This document shows positions 6,629-8,537 of a stretch of DNA of 8,537 nt, piece by piece. The notes under the pieces were generated by a model that searched no databases, was not told where the DNA came from, and saw only the letters and a list, made by a program, of their open reading frames with translations. This DNA comes from an uncultured Desulfurellaceae bacterium (lineage in GTDB: Bacteria > Campylobacterota_A > Desulfurellia > Desulfurellales > Hippeaceae). Within the stretch, counting starts at the first letter, position 1. Each line of letters starts with the position of its first letter. Location: NCBI GenBank assembly GCA_913056505.1, contig CAJXLZ010000033.1:1-8537 (forward strand), read 5' to 3'. The position numbers were made by a program, and so were the translations under genes.

Positions 6629-7486
6629 ACCAGCTACAATTAGTATCAACCCAATAAAAGTTGATAAGTAAATTGTCTCACCCACGAAGAAATGTATAAA
6701 GATTAAAGAAACAAAGGGGGAGATAAAAATGAGATTGGCAATTTTTGAACTATTGGTTGTGAGTTTCATCGCCTTTAGCCAAAAAACATAGGTAATACCC
6801 ATCTCAAAGAAACCTGCATAAACCGAGCCTAAAAATCCATAAAAATTAAAGATCAGTGTATGAGACGAAAAAAGTATATAAAGGATAATTAGAGCAAATC
6901 CAGACACAAAACTGATAAAAAGTCCAACAACTGGGTCCATGCGCAATTTTGTATTAAAAATCCAATAAAATGCCCACAATATCGTCGATAAGAAAGCTAG
7001 CATAACACCAACAGTTGATGAAAACTGAAAACTCAAAAGTTCACCATGCGTTGAGATTACCAAGACACCAAAATAACAAATAATACCGGCTAAAAAATCA
7101 TAAATACTTAATTTTTGTTTCAGCATAAAGAAAGAGAGGTAGCTCAAAGTCAGTGCCCACGTATAATTAATAGGTTGTGCTTCTTGCGCTGGCAACAGAT
7201 CATAAGCCTTAAACAGCACTAAATAATATAAAAAGGGATTTAATGCACCAAGAAGAGAGGCTCGAAAATAGACCTGTCTAGGGTATTGACTTAGCAAATG
7301 TAGCTTTTTTTCTTTGACAATAATCATAAAAAGCATCACGATTGAAGCCATCACTGAATAAAACAACAATTGCGTCGGTGTAAGATACTGAAGCGACAGC
7401 TTGAATGCACTCGCTACCGTTGACCACAGCAACACGGAGAGTAATCCAAAAAGGTATGCTTTTCTCTGATTTGCATTTATTGTCAT
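6590..7486 (-). CDS. EamA/DMT-superfamily inner-membrane transporter
   Basis: The 298-aa protein has the ten-helix, two-repeat layout of drug/metabolite transporters. The first EamA half (about 10-145) starts with GLLSVLLWSTVASAFKLSL and has FLAGIICYFGVLVIS at its end. The second half (about 158-290) includes ILWAFYWIFNTKL and ends in SPFVSLIFIHFFVGE and a last helix LIVAGLLV. A basic tail (QKKPRKTL) suggests a cytoplasmic end. Members export or import small metabolites such as amino acids, but the substrate cannot be read from sequence. Its length is normal and no helix is missing. It has no Shine-Dalgarno, and a TATAAT on its strand lies 5 nt before the ATG. It is divergent from pheA (62 bp between starts), which makes a link to aromatic amino acids conceivable but unproven. 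Confidence 0.88.
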   Translation of the reverse strand: MTINANQRKAYLFGLLSVLLWSTVASAFKLSLQYLTPTQLLFYSVMASIVMLFMIIVKEKKLHLLSQYPRQVYFRASLLGALNPFLYYLVLFKAYDLLPAQEAQPINYTWALTLSYLSFFMLKQKLSIYDFLAGIICYFGVLVISTHGELLSFQFSSTVGVMLAFLSTILWAFYWIFNTKLRMDPVVGLFISFVSGFALIILYILFSSHTLIFNFYGFLGSVYAGFFEMGITYVFWLKAMKLTTNSSKIANLIFISPFVSLIFIHFFVGETIYLSTFIGLILIVAGLLVQQKKPRKTL

Positions 7487-7491
7487 ACAAG

Positions 7492-7497
7492 ATTATA
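7492..7497 (-). promoter_or_regulatory. Perfect -10 box next to the DMT permease start codon
   Basis: Read on the minus strand, this is TATAAT, 5 nt before the ATG at 7486. If used, the transcript would begin at or within a base or two of the start codon, giving a leaderless mRNA. This would fit the missing ribosome binding site. No convincing -35 is present: TCACAG is at 17-bp spacing, and TTATCA is 20 bp away. The match could be chance. Confidence 0.3.
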
Positions 7498-7548
7498 CTA
7501 TTTTTTTAGCCTATCTGTGATAAGATTTAAATAAAAAGAAGGCCAAAA

Positions 7549-8406
7549 ATGAACGATAAAGTGATTGCATATCAAGGTGTCGAGGGAGCCTATTCTCACT
7601 TGGCATGTAAAAACTCTTTTCCGAAATCTATCTCAATAGCATGCGAGAGTTTTGAGAAGGCAATGAAACTCGTAGAAATGAAAACTGCAGACTTTGCTAT
7701 GATACCGGTCGAAAATTCTACTGCTGGACGCGTTGAAGAGATTTATCGACTCATTCCTAAATTATCACTTTTTATTATCAAAGAACATTTTGAACCAGTC
7801 AATCACTGTCTTTTAGGCACACATGACTCCAGAATAGAGGATATTCAATATGTAGGATCTCATCCACAGGCACTCGCCCAATGCTATAAAAATATTATAG
7901 ATTTAGATTTGACCGCCATGGCTAAATTTGACACGGCAGGTTCAGCAAAAGAAGTCAGTGAAAAAAACGATATACGATATGGAGCTATTGCTTCCAAACT
8001 AGCAGCAAAACTTTATAATTTAAAAATACTACAAGAAAATTTTTCAGATTTAGCCGGTAATGTCACCCGTTTTATCATTTTATCTAGAGATGAAGTCATA
8101 CCGAAATTTGAAGCAAACAAACACTATATCACTTCCTTAGTCTTTCAAGTTCGAGATATCCCAGCTGCTTTGTTTAAAGCACTAGGAGGATTTGCCACTA
8201 ATGGGGTCAACTTATTAAAAATAGAAAGCTACGCAACAGCTGGCTCAATACAGGTTAGCCGTTTTCATATTGACATTGATGCACATCCTAACGAAAAAAG
8301 GCTGAAGCTGGCATTGGAAGAATTATTCTTCTTTGCAAACAAAATAAAACATCTTGGAGTCTATGAAAAAAACCCTATTCGTGACCAATATAAGCTACTA
8401 CAATAA
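7549..8406 (+). CDS. pheA: Prephenate dehydratase with C-terminal ACT regulatory domain
   Basis: This cytoplasmic enzyme converts prephenate to phenylpyruvate in phenylalanine synthesis. The 285-aa protein has the monofunctional length, without a chorismate mutase domain. The catalytic domain (about 4-180) shows AYQGVEGAYSHLAC, MIPVENSTAGRV (51-62), SHPQALAQC (104-112), DTAGSAKEV (128-136) and the catalytic TRF motif (173-175). The ACT domain (about 193-272) has DIPAALFKALGGFATNGVNL, the phenylalanine-binding GAL-type helix. The usual ESRP motif appears here as ESYA (226-229), a variant I associate with alphaproteobacterial enzymes. AAGAAGG at 7536-7542 is a well-spaced ribosome binding site. 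Of its ten arginine codons seven are CGN and three AGR, whereas mfd favours AGA/AGG, hinting at a different origin. It converges on the 5S rRNA gene. Confidence 0.94.
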   Translation: MNDKVIAYQGVEGAYSHLACKNSFPKSISIACESFEKAMKLVEMKTADFAMIPVENSTAGRVEEIYRLIPKLSLFIIKEHFEPVNHCLLGTHDSRIEDIQYVGSHPQALAQCYKNIIDLDLTAMAKFDTAGSAKEVSEKNDIRYGAIASKLAAKLYNLKILQENFSDLAGNVTRFIILSRDEVIPKFEANKHYITSLVFQVRDIPAALFKALGGFATNGVNLLKIESYATAGSIQVSRFHIDIDAHPNEKRLKLALEELFFFANKIKHLGVYEKNPIRDQYKLLQ

Positions 8407-8512
8407 CACTATTTTGCTAGCCCACAAGTAAAAATAATTCCACTAGAGAAATAGTAGTATCAGTGAAGAATAAAAGTAAAAAAAGATAGGTACATAAGAA
8501 AGAAACAAGAAT
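8407..8512. other. Spacer between pheA and 5S rRNA
   Basis: This 106-bp AT-rich spacer separates two converging transcription units. On the minus strand there is a T-run (8476-8482) about 30 nt past the 5S end, but I see no strong GC-rich hairpin before it. No clear terminator for either gene can be called and no further gene is visible. Confidence 0.5.
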
Positions 8513-8537
8513 CCGGCAACGACCTACATTCCCACAA
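8513..8537 (-). rRNA. rrf: 5S ribosomal RNA, 3' end only (cut by the window edge)
   Basis: The minus-strand reading is TTGTGGGAATGTAGGTCG followed by TTGCCGG. This is the conserved 3' portion of bacterial 5S rRNA: the GGGA(A/G)UGUAGGUCG arm and the UGCC-rich strand of the terminal helix. The GUAGGUCGUUGCC form is typical of alphaproteobacteria and some other groups. Only about 25 of ~115 bases are present, and the exact 3' end may differ by a few bases. The usual order (16S-23S-5S) predicts a 23S gene further right. Confidence 0.75.

Noticed and set aside
7278..7490. 70-codon minus-strand frame starting 4 bases before the permease start
   Set aside because: It overlaps the first two permease helices in another frame and lacks a ribosome binding site, and the permease frame has clear family structure.
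1..8537. CRISPR array, tRNA genes or toxin-antitoxin pair
   Set aside because: No regularly spaced repeats, cloverleaf arms or paired small genes were visible on either strand.

Overview
The window is AT-rich bacterial DNA with three parts. The left part (1-5955) reads as ordinary, intact chromosome. A possibly co-transcribed plus-strand row holds the end of an unassigned gene, rlpA (a SPOR-domain septal lipoprotein) and mfd (transcription-repair coupling factor), with ATGA start/stop overlaps at both junctions. Converging on it from the minus strand is a complete STT3/PglB-type oligosaccharyltransferase. A bacterial STT3, a compact Mfd of 1040 aa, strong AT bias and AGA/AGG-rich arginine codons suggest a Campylobacterota-like organism (including the Desulfurella/Hippea group) or a relative. 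This is an inference from gene type and composition, not a proven placement.

The middle part (about 5956-6590) is a gene graveyard. It holds the tail of an unrecognised reading frame broken by one in-frame TAG, then an 18-codon frame that has an excellent ribosome binding site but ends at once. These are followed by the first ~60 codons of a type III restriction-modification methyltransferase (mod) that still carries a good sigma-70-like promoter. The mod fragment stops matching its family at about 6557 and runs into the 3' end of the next gene. At least two rearrangement breakpoints are implied, one near 6250-6350 and one near 6557-6590.

The right part (6590-8537) holds a minus-strand EamA/DMT-family permease, a divergent plus-strand monofunctional prephenate dehydratase (pheA) and, at the very edge, the 3' end of a 5S rRNA gene on the minus strand. 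The rest of an rRNA operon probably lies just beyond the window. The PheA and 5S sequences look alphaproteobacterial-like, and PheA favours CGN arginine codons, unlike mfd. The right part may therefore have a different origin from the left, either by horizontal transfer or by a chimeric assembly join in the graveyard.

I found no CRISPR array, tRNA, complete mobile element or clearly new multi-gene system. The most interesting part is the junction region with its mod remnant.
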